Shown one piece after another: positions 52,544 through 60,304 of a stretch of DNA of 64,000 nucleotides (position 1 is its first letter; each line of letters opens with the position of its first letter). The notes beneath the pieces were generated by a model. That model saw only the letters and a program-made list of their open reading frames with translations, was not told the DNA's origin and made no database searches. Position numbers and translations under genes: made by a program. Origin of the DNA: an uncultured Lachnospiraceae bacterium (lineage in GTDB: Bacteria > Bacillota > Clostridia > Lachnospirales > Lachnospiraceae); the NCBI GenBank assembly GCA_910583615.1, contig CAJTXP010000008.1:1-64000 (forward strand), in the 5' to 3' direction.

Positions 52544-55500
52544 TTATACCCTCCTTTCACTGAATTTTTTATTATACATTAAGCCTGTGCCAAGTAAGAT
52601 AAAGAAGGCACCTGCTATCATGTACCAGATTGGTCCGGGACCGCCGGTTTCGGGAAGGTTGTATTCAACCATTTGATTGATGTAATCTACTACATCATCC
52701 CGATCATAGTCAATATTTCCCTCTATTGTCTCATTCTTTATAACCGTACCATCAGTAGTTTTGTCACCCAGCCCCGGCTCATAACCAGCATGATTCTGTT
52801 CCTTAATACTGTATTTTGTATCATCAGGAAGGTTAAATACCTCTATGGTTTCTCCATTTCCCAGCTTAAACTTTCCTCCAGAACGAATATCACCTGATTC
52901 AATTACTTCGCCGTTTTCATTGGTTATCTTATACGGATAATCATTACCGGCAACGTTAGACGCAGTACCGCTGAACTCAATCGTAAAATCGAAACGTCTG
53001 TCTGACTCCCCTTCTACTGTCTTACCCAGTTTCAGCGTGTTTTTAATATTACCTGTATAGTCGATTACTGGAACCGCATTTACAGATGGAAGCGTAAACT
53101 GCATCCAACAGGTAGAACCGGAAGCTCCTCTTTCAGTATAAAAGAATTTCAGTCTATACTCCGGAGTATCGCGTTCTCCCTCTTCTTCATCTGGATTAGC
53201 AAGCTCTGGCGTATCCTCGGGTTTTTGAATATAGTTCCATAAATCTACATATTCTCCCGCCGCCTGATGAACGCCGCCGATATCGCAGATCAGCTCTGTC
53301 TTTCCATCCGGATGTTCCAAAAACACCCACATGTCATCATCTCCGAAAAAGTAATAGTTTAATGGTCCTGTATAATCGTCCGTCAATTTAAACTCAACTT
53401 CAAAAGACATGCCGAAGAAGCTGTTATGGTCTTTGTCATCATCTGATTTAGTCAAGCCCCCAATTGAATGTTTATTTTTGGCGGAATCTGTCCAAGCTAC
53501 GTGTCCAAATTTGGGGTCGTGATTATGTGACTCATGTCCCTCTGTCTCATTGCCATAACTGGGAGCATTATCCATAGGCCAGAACTGATTGGTCCATACC
53601 GTATCCTTCTTATCCCATGTCGGGCCCATTTTTTGGAACCGATTCAGATTTTCCGCATGAGCACCGCTTCCAACCACCGATGTCAATGTGTAGGTATCTC
53701 CATCTCGATTAAAATTAAGCTGACGTCCGGTAACCTCTTCCCTACCCACTACATTCTCTGTCTGCGGATTAAACAGATCCGGCGCATTTGCCTTAATCAC
53801 AGGATAGCCTTCTGACGACAATGAAGAATTAACCAGTCCATAAGAACATTTTTCAATTATCGTATCTGCTGGAGTTCTGGCCACATTAATATTGTATCCG
53901 TCCAGCTGGTCTGTATTTAATCCTGTAGTTCCAGTACTGCTATTATTACCGAACCCGTATCTTGGCTTTATCACATTACCCGCTTTATCCGTCTCATAGT
54001 TCAAAGGATTATTAATTCCCTGCAAAGTAATATTTGCATCCTTCTTCCCGTTTGTTCCGTCATTCAGGTCTCCTGCCGCCGTACCATCTGTAAAATCATA
54101 ATCAAAAAATCTTGCAGGATAGGTTTTATTTTTTGTCTCATTACTCATTCCAACCAGCCGGATCACGGTACTTCCGGTAACACGCACTGGGATTTCGCCT
54201 TCTATGGTTACATCATTATTACGAAACACCAGCTTATTAATGTCTTCTCCACGATACCAATACCAATCATCCTTTTTTGTGCTCTCAGGGTCTCTACCTT
54301 CTTTCAATACCCAGACTTCGTAAAGATCATAGTTCAAGCCGGCCTTTGCAAATTTATTAATATACTTCAAAAAGTCTGTTGACACCTTTGAAAACTCATA
54401 CAAATCCGCTGTGTAAATTTTAGTCAGTGAACCTTCAGAACCCTTATCCGCATACACCGGATCATATGCAGTCCATGTCGTACCATCTTGATTAGCAGAT
54501 TGTTTCACATACATATTCCGTGTACCGGGTATTGAACTGTTAGTAGGAAGCTGCGCCCCTCCTTTTACGCCATCCTGACCATTTTTAACAGTATCAATAA
54601 TTTTAATCGCTTCTGCACCGTTCCCTGGGTCTTTTGTAGGCATAATCTGCGCATATGCGTAATACTGCACAGTAAAGATCGGATTCGAAGTCGACTCATC
54701 CGCAATCGCCATAACCCCACCGTTCCAGCTAACATCCATCTGCTGCTCTTCTCCCACAGCCATTGTTGCCAGCTTATTCATCTGTCCGGCCGGTGATACG
54801 CCGATCGCCATAACTGAAATCTCGGTTTCCTCGTCCATGTCCGTCAACAGTTCCTTAAACGCCTGAACTTCTTTCTTGTCTTCCGTGATCTCAGTTACAA
54901 CCGCAGTGTTTTTCGAAGTGACGCTGACCGGTTCTTCTGTTTCCTGCCCGTCGCCGTCTGCCGACGGATCATCTGACGCTGCATCCGTGTTTTCCGTGCC
55001 TTCCGTCAGTCCTTCGTCCGTCGTTTTGGGTTCATCCGCATCATCCGTCGGTTCTGTGTCTGATTTTTCGGGAACATCCGCGTCTCCGGCCGTCTCAGGT
55101 TCGGTTACATCGCCGTCTTCCGGAAAGGATTCTCCTTCCGGAGCACCTCCTTCTGCGGCAGGCGCTGCCGTGCCCAGCGTAATCTCCGCTGTCACCACGC
55201 AGTTGGACAGGTCCAGTTCCACGTCTCCATACGTCATCTGGTAGGATATCATGTGAAGGATATTCCTGTTGACCTCGTCGGTCGATTCTCCCAGATAACC
55301 CATGAGAGCTTCGCGTAACTCTGCGTCATCATCCAGCGACTTTACATGAAAGTTCAACTGAGGACCGGGAACATTTTCATTTCCTGCGGCGTCTCCGTCC
55401 GCCGCCGAATCTCCCTCCGGGTTCGCTGCCGCGTCCCCTTCCGTATCTGCATCGCCTTCCGGCGCGGCATCTGCATCCGGCTGTACGGACTCTTCTGTCT

Positions 55501-58048
55501 CAGGCAGTTCGCCTTCGCCATCCGCCGGATCTCCTTCCGGAAGCGCATCTCCTTCTCCGGGTTCTTCCGTCCCAGGCAGTGCGCCCCCGTCTTCCGGCTT
55601 CTTTTCCTCCGGCAGCGCCACTACGACAGGCGAGCCGTCTATGGACTTTGCGTCCCCTTCCACATGGAACACCATGTGGAAGGGATCCGCGTCAAATTCA
55701 AAGTCATTGGAGATATGAAGCGTTCCGTTTTTGTTGACCTTTATCTCCTCTTCCGGGCCGTACCCGATCGCGATCTCTGAAAAGCTGTCAATTTTGAAAG
55801 TCGTACTGTTATCCTTCGCATGGCTTCCGTCCAGTTTCTCCGTGCCTTCCTCTGCGAAATGGATGACTGTAATCGGTTTTCCTTCCGCCAAGCCGTCTTC
55901 ATCCAGGAACTGTACCGCTACCGCTACCGGAGTCTTCGGTTCCACTTCCGTCTGCCCGTCTTCGCCTTCCATATAGAAGCCGATCTTCAGCAGCGCTCTC
56001 ATGGAAGCCATCTCGTCTTCCACCATCGCCCGATACTCGGTCTCGCGGCTTGCGTAGTGCTCCCCGTCGCTCTCCGGAGTGATCTGTTCTACCAGAAGCT
56101 CTGCTTCCTCCGGAATCTCCGCGTCTTCGTTGTATCTTGCCACGACGATGTAATCGTCGCATTCAAACCGCTTGCTCTGGCTGTATACTTCCAGCACTTC
56201 CCTGCCGCAGATCAGATTGCCTTCTTCATCGTAGCACTCTTCGGTATGAACATGATCTTTCACGCCTTCGTAGCCGCAGATCAGTTCTCCGAGGATATCG
56301 TAGCAGGAGGCGTCATGCTCATGATCCTTCACGCCCTCGTAACCGCAGATCAGATTGCCTTCCTCATCGTAGCAGGAGGCATCGTGCTCGTGGTCTTTGA
56401 CGCCTGTATATTCACAGATCAGATTACCTTCTTCATCGTAGCAGTTTGCGTCGTGCTCATGATCCTTCGCATCCTCATTGCCGCAGATCAGATTGCCTTC
56501 CTCGTCGTAGCACGCTGCGTCATGCTCGTGCTTCGGCTGCTCTTCTCCGCCGAATCCGCAGATCAGGTTGCCGTCTTCATCGTAGCACTCCAGCTGATGC
56601 AGATGGGTTACCTCGTGGCCGCAGATCAGGTTGCCTTCCTCGTCGTAACATTCATCGGTATGTACATGAAGCGTTGCACCGCCGTTGATCGCCGCGATCT
56701 CTTCCGGCGTCAGTTCCGCGACTTTAAAGCACTCTTCCGTATGGATATGCTCTTCCAGCTGCAGGAGTCCGCAGGACGGGCGGCTTCCCTCGATCAGGTT
56801 GCCTTCCTCGTCGAAACAGTCTTCGGTATAGCAGCAGGTCTCGCTTTCCGGATCCGCGTCATGGGTATGAAGCTCCAGCTCGCCGCAGGTCAGGACTTCC
56901 TGTGTCTCATAGCAGTCATCGGTATGCGTATGGCCTTCTTCCGCCTCTTCGCCGCTTTCCGCCGGTTCTTCCGTCTTCGTATCTTCTTCTGTCTTCGATT
57001 CTTCCGCAGGTTCGGACGTTTCTTTCTGTTCCGGCTCTGCTTCCGTCTCCGTCTCTACATAGCAGCTGTCGTCGTGCTCATGCTCCTCGATCTCACAGAC
57101 CAGTTCGCTCTCCGCCGCGCAGCTGTCGTCGTGCTCATGCTCTTCCGTCTCGCAGACCAGCGTCTCCGTCACTTCATAGCAGCCGTCGCCGTGCGTATGC
57201 TCTTCCATTCCGCAGGTCAGCTCGCTCCCGCCCTCGCTGTAGCAGCCGTCGCCATGAGTGTGTTCTGATTCTTCGCAGACCAGATTGCCTTCCTCGTCGT
57301 AGCAGTCGTCGCCATGCTCATGCTCGCTCTCCTCGCAGGTCAGCTCGCTCTCGCCCGCAGTGTAGCAGCTGTCGTCATGGGTGTGTTCAGCAGCGTCGCA
57401 GACCAGTTCTTCGGTCTTCTCATAGCAGCTGTCGCCGTGCGTATGCGCTTCCTTGTCGCATCCTGCCCCGTCTGCATAGCAGCTGTCATCATGCTTATGT
57501 TCTTCCTTTTCGCATGCCAGTTCTTTTACAGTCTCTGCATCCGATCCGGACTTCTCTTCTGCTTCTGGTTCCTGACTGTCTTCTGCAGGTTCCGCCGTCT
57601 GTTCTGCGTCTTCTGCGGTTCCGGCTTCTTCAACCTCCGCCACGCTGCCTTCCGACTCCTCTTCCCCGCAGATCAGGACCTCTTCTTCCTCCCAGCAGCT
57701 GTCGTCATGCTCATGAAGCTCATGCTCTTCCAGCTGACAGACCAGATTCCCCTTCTGGTCATAGCAGTCATCGTTATGTACATGGATCACATAGTCCGCC
57801 ATGCCGCAGACCAGGACTTCCTCGCCGTCCTCGTTCTCCTCGTAGCAGTCCTCTGTATGTTCATGCACCTCGTACTGACAGTCCAGCATCTTCACCTTGT
57901 GAGTCATCGCCTGGCCGTACAGCTTCAGAAATCCCAGTGTACCCAGAGTGACGCCCGTTGCCAGACACAGGAAAATCATCATCCAACGCCTGCGCTTTGT
58001 CTGTTCCTGCAGGAACTTTCCAGCCCTTGATAAAAACCCATATTCCAT
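52544..58048 (-). CDS. Giant adhesin/pilus tip with about 21 Cys/His repeats (LPETGG)
   Basis: 1834 residues; AAAGGAG upstream of ATG 58048. Membrane-spanning signal helix at about 22-45. Residues about 55-640 contain some 21 H-x-H-x3-C motifs, mostly followed by Y and a second Cys (HEHDASCYDEEGNLICGYEG), with an acidic Glu-rich insert near 135-180 and another near 340-370. A beta/ZU5-like stretch (640-780) and a long acidic Pro/Glu/Asp region (about 800-1060) follow. A large domain then contains a fibro-slime/PA14-like motif (YYFFGDDDMWVFLEHPDG near 1560) and a Cna-B-like repeat. LPETGG is near 1798 with helix and KKFSERRV. Probable tip protein, anchored through the class C sortase. Ligand unknown. 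Confidence 0.88.
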   Translation of the reverse strand: MEYGFLSRAGKFLQEQTKRRRWMMIFLCLATGVTLGTLGFLKLYGQAMTHKVKMLDCQYEVHEHTEDCYEENEDGEEVLVCGMADYVIHVHNDDCYDQKGNLVCQLEEHELHEHDDSCWEEEEVLICGEEESEGSVAEVEEAGTAEDAEQTAEPAEDSQEPEAEEKSGSDAETVKELACEKEEHKHDDSCYADGAGCDKEAHTHGDSCYEKTEELVCDAAEHTHDDSCYTAGESELTCEESEHEHGDDCYDEEGNLVCEESEHTHGDGCYSEGGSELTCGMEEHTHGDGCYEVTETLVCETEEHEHDDSCAAESELVCEIEEHEHDDSCYVETETEAEPEQKETSEPAEESKTEEDTKTEEPAESGEEAEEGHTHTDDCYETQEVLTCGELELHTHDADPESETCCYTEDCFDEEGNLIEGSRPSCGLLQLEEHIHTEECFKVAELTPEEIAAINGGATLHVHTDECYDEEGNLICGHEVTHLHQLECYDEDGNLICGFGGEEQPKHEHDAACYDEEGNLICGNEDAKDHEHDANCYDEEGNLICEYTGVKDHEHDASCYDEEGNLICGYEGVKDHEHDASCYDILGELICGYEGVKDHVHTEECYDEEGNLICGREVLEVYSQSKRFECDDYIVVARYNEDAEIPEEAELLVEQITPESDGEHYASRETEYRAMVEDEMASMRALLKIGFYMEGEDGQTEVEPKTPVAVAVQFLDEDGLAEGKPITVIHFAEEGTEKLDGSHAKDNSTTFKIDSFSEIAIGYGPEEEIKVNKNGTLHISNDFEFDADPFHMVFHVEGDAKSIDGSPVVVALPEEKKPEDGGALPGTEEPGEGDALPEGDPADGEGELPETEESVQPDADAAPEGDADTEGDAAANPEGDSAADGDAAGNENVPGPQLNFHVKSLDDDAELREALMGYLGESTDEVNRNILHMISYQMTYGDVELDLSNCVVTAEITLGTAAPAAEGGAPEGESFPEDGDVTEPETAGDADVPEKSDTEPTDDADEPKTTDEGLTEGTENTDAASDDPSADGDGQETEEPVSVTSKNTAVVTEITEDKKEVQAFKELLTDMDEETEISVMAIGVSPAGQMNKLATMAVGEEQQMDVSWNGGVMAIADESTSNPIFTVQYYAYAQIMPTKDPGNGAEAIKIIDTVKNGQDGVKGGAQLPTNSSIPGTRNMYVKQSANQDGTTWTAYDPVYADKGSEGSLTKIYTADLYEFSKVSTDFLKYINKFAKAGLNYDLYEVWVLKEGRDPESTKKDDWYWYRGEDINKLVFRNNDVTIEGEIPVRVTGSTVIRLVGMSNETKNKTYPARFFDYDFTDGTAAGDLNDGTNGKKDANITLQGINNPLNYETDKAGNVIKPRYGFGNNSSTGTTGLNTDQLDGYNINVARTPADTIIEKCSYGLVNSSLSSEGYPVIKANAPDLFNPQTENVVGREEVTGRQLNFNRDGDTYTLTSVVGSGAHAENLNRFQKMGPTWDKKDTVWTNQFWPMDNAPSYGNETEGHESHNHDPKFGHVAWTDSAKNKHSIGGLTKSDDDKDHNSFFGMSFEVEFKLTDDYTGPLNYYFFGDDDMWVFLEHPDGKTELICDIGGVHQAAGEYVDLWNYIQKPEDTPELANPDEEEGERDTPEYRLKFFYTERGASGSTCWMQFTLPSVNAVPVIDYTGNIKNTLKLGKTVEGESDRRFDFTIEFSGTASNVAGNDYPYKITNENGEVIESGDIRSGGKFKLGNGETIEVFNLPDDTKYSIKEQNHAGYEPGLGDKTTDGTVIKNETIEGNIDYDRDDVVDYINQMVEYNLPETGGPGPIWYMIAGAFFILLGTGLMYNKKFSERRV
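56190..56680. repeat. 69-bp coding repeats (Cys/His units)
   Basis: Tandem units of 23 codons (KDHEHDASCYDEEGNLICGY-type) that are almost identical at the DNA level, so recent duplication or gene conversion is likely. The repeats are part of the giant LPETGG protein and are not a CRISPR array. Confidence 0.8.
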
Positions 58049-58077
58049 AATGCCGTCTCCTTTCTTTTTCTACCTTA

Positions 58078-58665
58078 TCAATGCACGAGTCCAAGTCCGG
58101 ACAAGGGCCAGACCCGGATCAGTATCTTACCGATCACCATGTCGCTGCTCACGCATCCCACCGCCGTATTCCGGCTGTCAACGCTGGTCGCCCTGTGGTC
58201 TCCCATCACGAAGCATCTGCCGTCCGGCACCTGGTAGGGAAGCGTGATGTTGCAGTCTCCCAGCGCTTTCTCCGTGACGTACGGTTCATCCAGCAGCACG
58301 TCGTTCACATAGACGTTTCCTTCCGAATCAATGTTCACCCAGTCTCCCGCATAAGCGATCACCCGTTTGACCAGGATATTGTTGTTATAATAAAATGCGA
58401 TGATATCGCCGGTTTTGTACTTGTTGCCGTTCAGCGCCACCACGATATCCTCATCCTGCAGCGAATCCGTCATGGAGGTTCCGCTGATCTGCAGGACCGG
58501 GAGCAGCAGCACCGCAATGAGCACCGCCACCGCCGCAACGACCAGCAGGGAGAAGACCGTGCTCTTCAGTACCTGGCCGAAGCTGTTTTTATACTGTTCC
58601 CTTTCAAGCTCCGCCTCCAGAAGCCCCAGGTCCGGAAGGTCAAGCTTTTTCTCACTCTCGCTCAT
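58078..58665 (-). CDS. Signal peptidase I (S26A, Lys type)
   Basis: 195 residues. A 35-residue cytoplasmic start, a membrane helix (about 36-58), then ISGTSMTD (catalytic Ser 64), NILVKRVIAYAGDWV (catalytic Lys 100) and VMGDHRATSVDSRN. This is the ordinary bacterial Ser/Lys signal peptidase, unlike the Ser/His enzyme at 44778. A dedicated copy just before the giant adhesin suggests that it matures the adhesin and pilin precursors. It ends 30 bp before the adhesin start. Confidence 0.93.
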   Translation of the reverse strand: MSESEKKLDLPDLGLLEAELEREQYKNSFGQVLKSTVFSLLVVAAVAVLIAVLLLPVLQISGTSMTDSLQDEDIVVALNGNKYKTGDIIAFYYNNNILVKRVIAYAGDWVNIDSEGNVYVNDVLLDEPYVTEKALGDCNITLPYQVPDGRCFVMGDHRATSVDSRNTAVGCVSSDMVIGKILIRVWPLSGLGLVH

Positions 58666-58694
58666 GTGAATCCCTCTGTATCATGAATTTTCCC

Positions 58695-59144
58695 CTATCT
58701 GAATAAAGCCCGCAGACGAAGGAGTACTTCTGCAGCCGTGCCGTCTTCTTCGAGTTCTTTCCACTTATCGGCCTGCAGCACCTTCATCTCCTCTTCCAGC
58801 TCCTGAATCCTGTCGTCTTTATGATTCAGACGTCTCTTCAGGCGTTCGATCATGACATCCTTCGCATCCAGCTTTTCCTTCAGACGGTCAAGGCTTTCCT
58901 GGGAGCCGGTTCTCTCTTCTTCCAGCGTCCGGTCCTTCTCATCCAGTCTGTCCTTCAACTTCCCGATCAGCTCATCCTTCTCGTCGAGCTTCCCCTTCAG
59001 CCGCTCCAGACTTTCCTGAAGTCCGCTTATCTCTTCCTTTTTTTCATCCAGTTCCGTCCCAAGCCTTGCGGCTTCTTTTGTCTGCGCTACCAGCATCTGC
59101 AGCAGATCCTGTCTGCTCAGCCTCCGCATCTCTTTATCTGTCAT
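58695..59144 (-). CDS. Coiled-coil protein, first gene of the appendage locus
   Basis: 149 residues, AAGAGG 6 bases before ATG 59144. A short conserved-looking start (MTDKEMRRLSRQDLLQMLVA) is followed by a continuous heptad coiled coil from about 25 to 128 (repeated KLDEKDELIGKLKDRLDEKD blocks), then AAEVLLRLRALFR. No signal peptide, so cytoplasmic. I recall similar proteins upstream of Lachnospiraceae sortase loci, but their role is unknown. The ATG is 28 bp beyond the left inverted repeat, so it is the first gene reached by a promoter in the invertible segment. Confidence 0.8.
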   Translation of the reverse strand: MTDKEMRRLSRQDLLQMLVAQTKEAARLGTELDEKKEEISGLQESLERLKGKLDEKDELIGKLKDRLDEKDRTLEEERTGSQESLDRLKEKLDAKDVMIERLKRRLNHKDDRIQELEEEMKVLQADKWKELEEDGTAAEVLLRLRALFR

Positions 59145-59172
59145 GAAAAGCCTCTTTTCGAAATGTTATTAC

Positions 59173-59198
59173 TACCACATAATGTCTGTTATGTGGTA
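59173..59198. repeat. Left inverted repeat (recombination site)
   Basis: 26 bp: TACCACATAA, spacer TGTCTG, TTATGTGGTA. The two arms are perfect inverted repeats, the arrangement of a tyrosine-recombinase core site. The whole 26 bp is repeated, inverted and without mismatch, at 59450-59475. Confidence 0.93.
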
Positions 59199-59230
59199 GA
59201 TCAGCTTTCATCTGTCTTCATCCTGAACAC

Positions 59231-59264
59231 AGTATAACAGAACTTCTGTCAAAAAGTACGTCAA
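59231..59264 (-). promoter_or_regulatory. Candidate switch promoter facing the appendage locus
   Basis: Minus strand TGTTATACT (59239-59231) is an extended -10 (TGnTATAAT type). TTGACG (59264-59259) and TTGACA (59252-59247) lie upstream, but neither sits at 17 bases from the -10: TTGACG is 22 from TATACT or 19 from an overlapping TGTTAT, and TTGACA is 10. So this is a plausible, not certain, promoter. The transcript would begin near 59224 and include the left repeat as a 10-bp hairpin in its leader. Confidence 0.5.
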
Positions 59265-59386
59265 AAACAGCGAAAAAAAACGGTTATTTTCATTTTTTTA
59301 TGCCGCTGCCGGGACGCGCCTGCAGGATGATAGAACAGTCTCTATATAGTATATTCGGCTTTTTTGCTGAAAATATAAGAACTGAT

Positions 59387-59424
59387 TGAAAAACAATGGA
59401 AAAGAATGGAAAACAATGGAAAAA
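59387..59424 (+). promoter_or_regulatory. A-tract repeats phased at 10 bp
   Basis: AACAATGGA, AAGAATGGA and AACAATGGA start at 59392, 59402 and 59412, each preceded by an A-tract, with another A6 run following. Helically phased A-tracts bend DNA. Position next to the right recombination site suggests a role in bringing the sites together or a regulator site. Confidence 0.5.
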
Positions 59425-59430
59425 ATGAAG

Positions 59431-59443
59431 CGCCCGACGGGCG
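59431..59443 (-). terminator. Small GC hairpin inside the switch
   Basis: CGCCC, 3-base loop, GGGCG; on the minus strand it is followed by CTTCATTTTTTCC. In the drawn orientation it lies just behind the recombinase gene and could limit read-through into the appendage genes; after inversion it would no longer do so. Confidence 0.4.
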
Positions 59444-59449
59444 GATATT

Positions 59450-59475
59450 TACCACATAACAGACATTATGTGGTA
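59450..59475. repeat. Right inverted repeat (recombination site)
   Basis: Exact reverse complement of 59173-59198 (same 10-bp arms, spacer CAGACA). Because the two 6-bp spacers are in opposite orientation, recombination between the sites inverts the intervening DNA instead of deleting it. Confidence 0.93.
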
Positions 59476-59479
59476 TTTT

Positions 59480-60304
59480 TTATATCAGAAGGCCCAGACC
59501 GTTGATCTGCCGTTCCTGTTCTTCACAGCTGACGATCGTGTACGCCCTGGTCGTATTGATATTGGAATGTCCCAGAAGGTCGGCCAGATGGCAGACGTCT
59601 TTTTCCGCCTTATAATAGGTAACGGCAAAGAGATGCCGGAGATTATGAGGAAATACTTTGTCTTTGTCCACTTTTGCATCGTCACAGAGTTTTTTCATGG
59701 AATGGAAGATATTGCTGCGGTCCAGCGGCTTTCCGCTGCGGGTGACAAAGACGCTTCCGGACCGGATGTCCGCCGCCTGGACATAGGCGGTCAGCTCCAG
59801 GCACAGTCTGGCAGGCAGCAGCACGATACGCGTCTTTCCTTTCAGCGACACGACTGCCCGTCCGGCATGCAACGCCTCTACTGTTATATATGGAAGCTCG
59901 CTGATCCGGATCCCGGTAGCGCACAGCGTCTGCATGAGCATGCACAGCTGATGCTTTCCCCTGCTTCTGGCCGTCTTCACAAGCCGGACGTATTCTTCCC
60001 TGGTCAGTTCCCGCTCTTTTGCCCGGAATACGTTTTTCTGCACTTTAAACGTCTTGACGGTACATTCTTCACGGCCTGCGGCCCGCAGAAAGCAGTTTAC
60101 CGCCGCCAGTTTGGAATTGACGCTGCTGACGGCGTACCGGCCGGCCAGCCACTGCTTGTACAGGATTACTCTTTCTTTTGTAATCCCGCCGCCCTTGATT
60201 CCGGATGTTCTTCCGGGCATTTCCCGGGCGGATGCTGTTGCAGGGTTTTTGAATCTTCCTTTTTGTTCTCCGGGCGGATTCTGTCGCTCCATCCGGGCAG
60301 ACAC
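59480..60304 (-). CDS. Tyrosine recombinase (predicted DNA invertase of the switch)
   Basis: 274 residues if read from the GTG at 60304; an ATG at 60292 is equally plausible, since neither has a strong ribosome site. Core-binding domain about 42-105 (KERVILYKQWLAGRYAVSSV). Catalytic set: Arg 133 in GIRISEL, Lys 157 in SLKGKTRIV, His 220 and Arg 223 in PHNLRHLFA, His 246 in LGHSNINTT, nucleophile Tyr 255 in RAYT. All six are present, so it should be active. It is short and lacks the arm-binding domain of phage integrases, like XerC/D and the phase-variation recombinases. The stop codon is 4 bp from the right repeat. Confidence 0.92.
   Translation of the reverse strand: MSARMERQNPPGEQKGRFKNPATASAREMPGRTSGIKGGGITKERVILYKQWLAGRYAVSSVNSKLAAVNCFLRAAGREECTVKTFKVQKNVFRAKERELTREEYVRLVKTARSRGKHQLCMLMQTLCATGIRISELPYITVEALHAGRAVVSLKGKTRIVLLPARLCLELTAYVQAADIRSGSVFVTRSGKPLDRSNIFHSMKKLCDDAKVDKDKVFPHNLRHLFAVTYYKAEKDVCHLADLLGHSNINTTRAYTIVSCEEQERQINGLGLLI

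Larger units (their letters stand above)
59199..59449. mobile_element. Invertible DNA segment (predicted promoter switch)
   Basis: 251 bp between perfect 26-bp inverted repeats, with the recombinase gene 4 bp outside the right repeat and the first appendage gene 28 bp outside the left. Contents: an extended -10 on the minus strand, A-tract repeats phased at 10 bp, a small GC hairpin, and no ORF of note. Inversion between such repeats is known to turn promoters on and off in Clostridia (flagellar and cwpV switches in C. difficile are examples). In the orientation given, the candidate promoter faces the appendage genes. Confidence 0.85.

Noticed and set aside
56190..56680. Regular 69-bp repeats considered as a CRISPR array
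   Set aside because: Repeats are contiguous and keep one reading frame with protein-level conservation; there are no variable spacers and no cas genes.
55820..57268. Plus-strand Phe/Val/Ala-rich frame that looks membrane-like
   Set aside because: Shadow of the Glu/Asp/Cys/His repeats on the minus strand; hydrophobic runs arise from reverse-complemented GAA/GAT/GAG codons.
59173..59475. Inverted repeats as ends of an insertion sequence
   Set aside because: Only 251 bp without transposase lie between them, no target duplication flanks them, and the recombinase of the right class is just outside.
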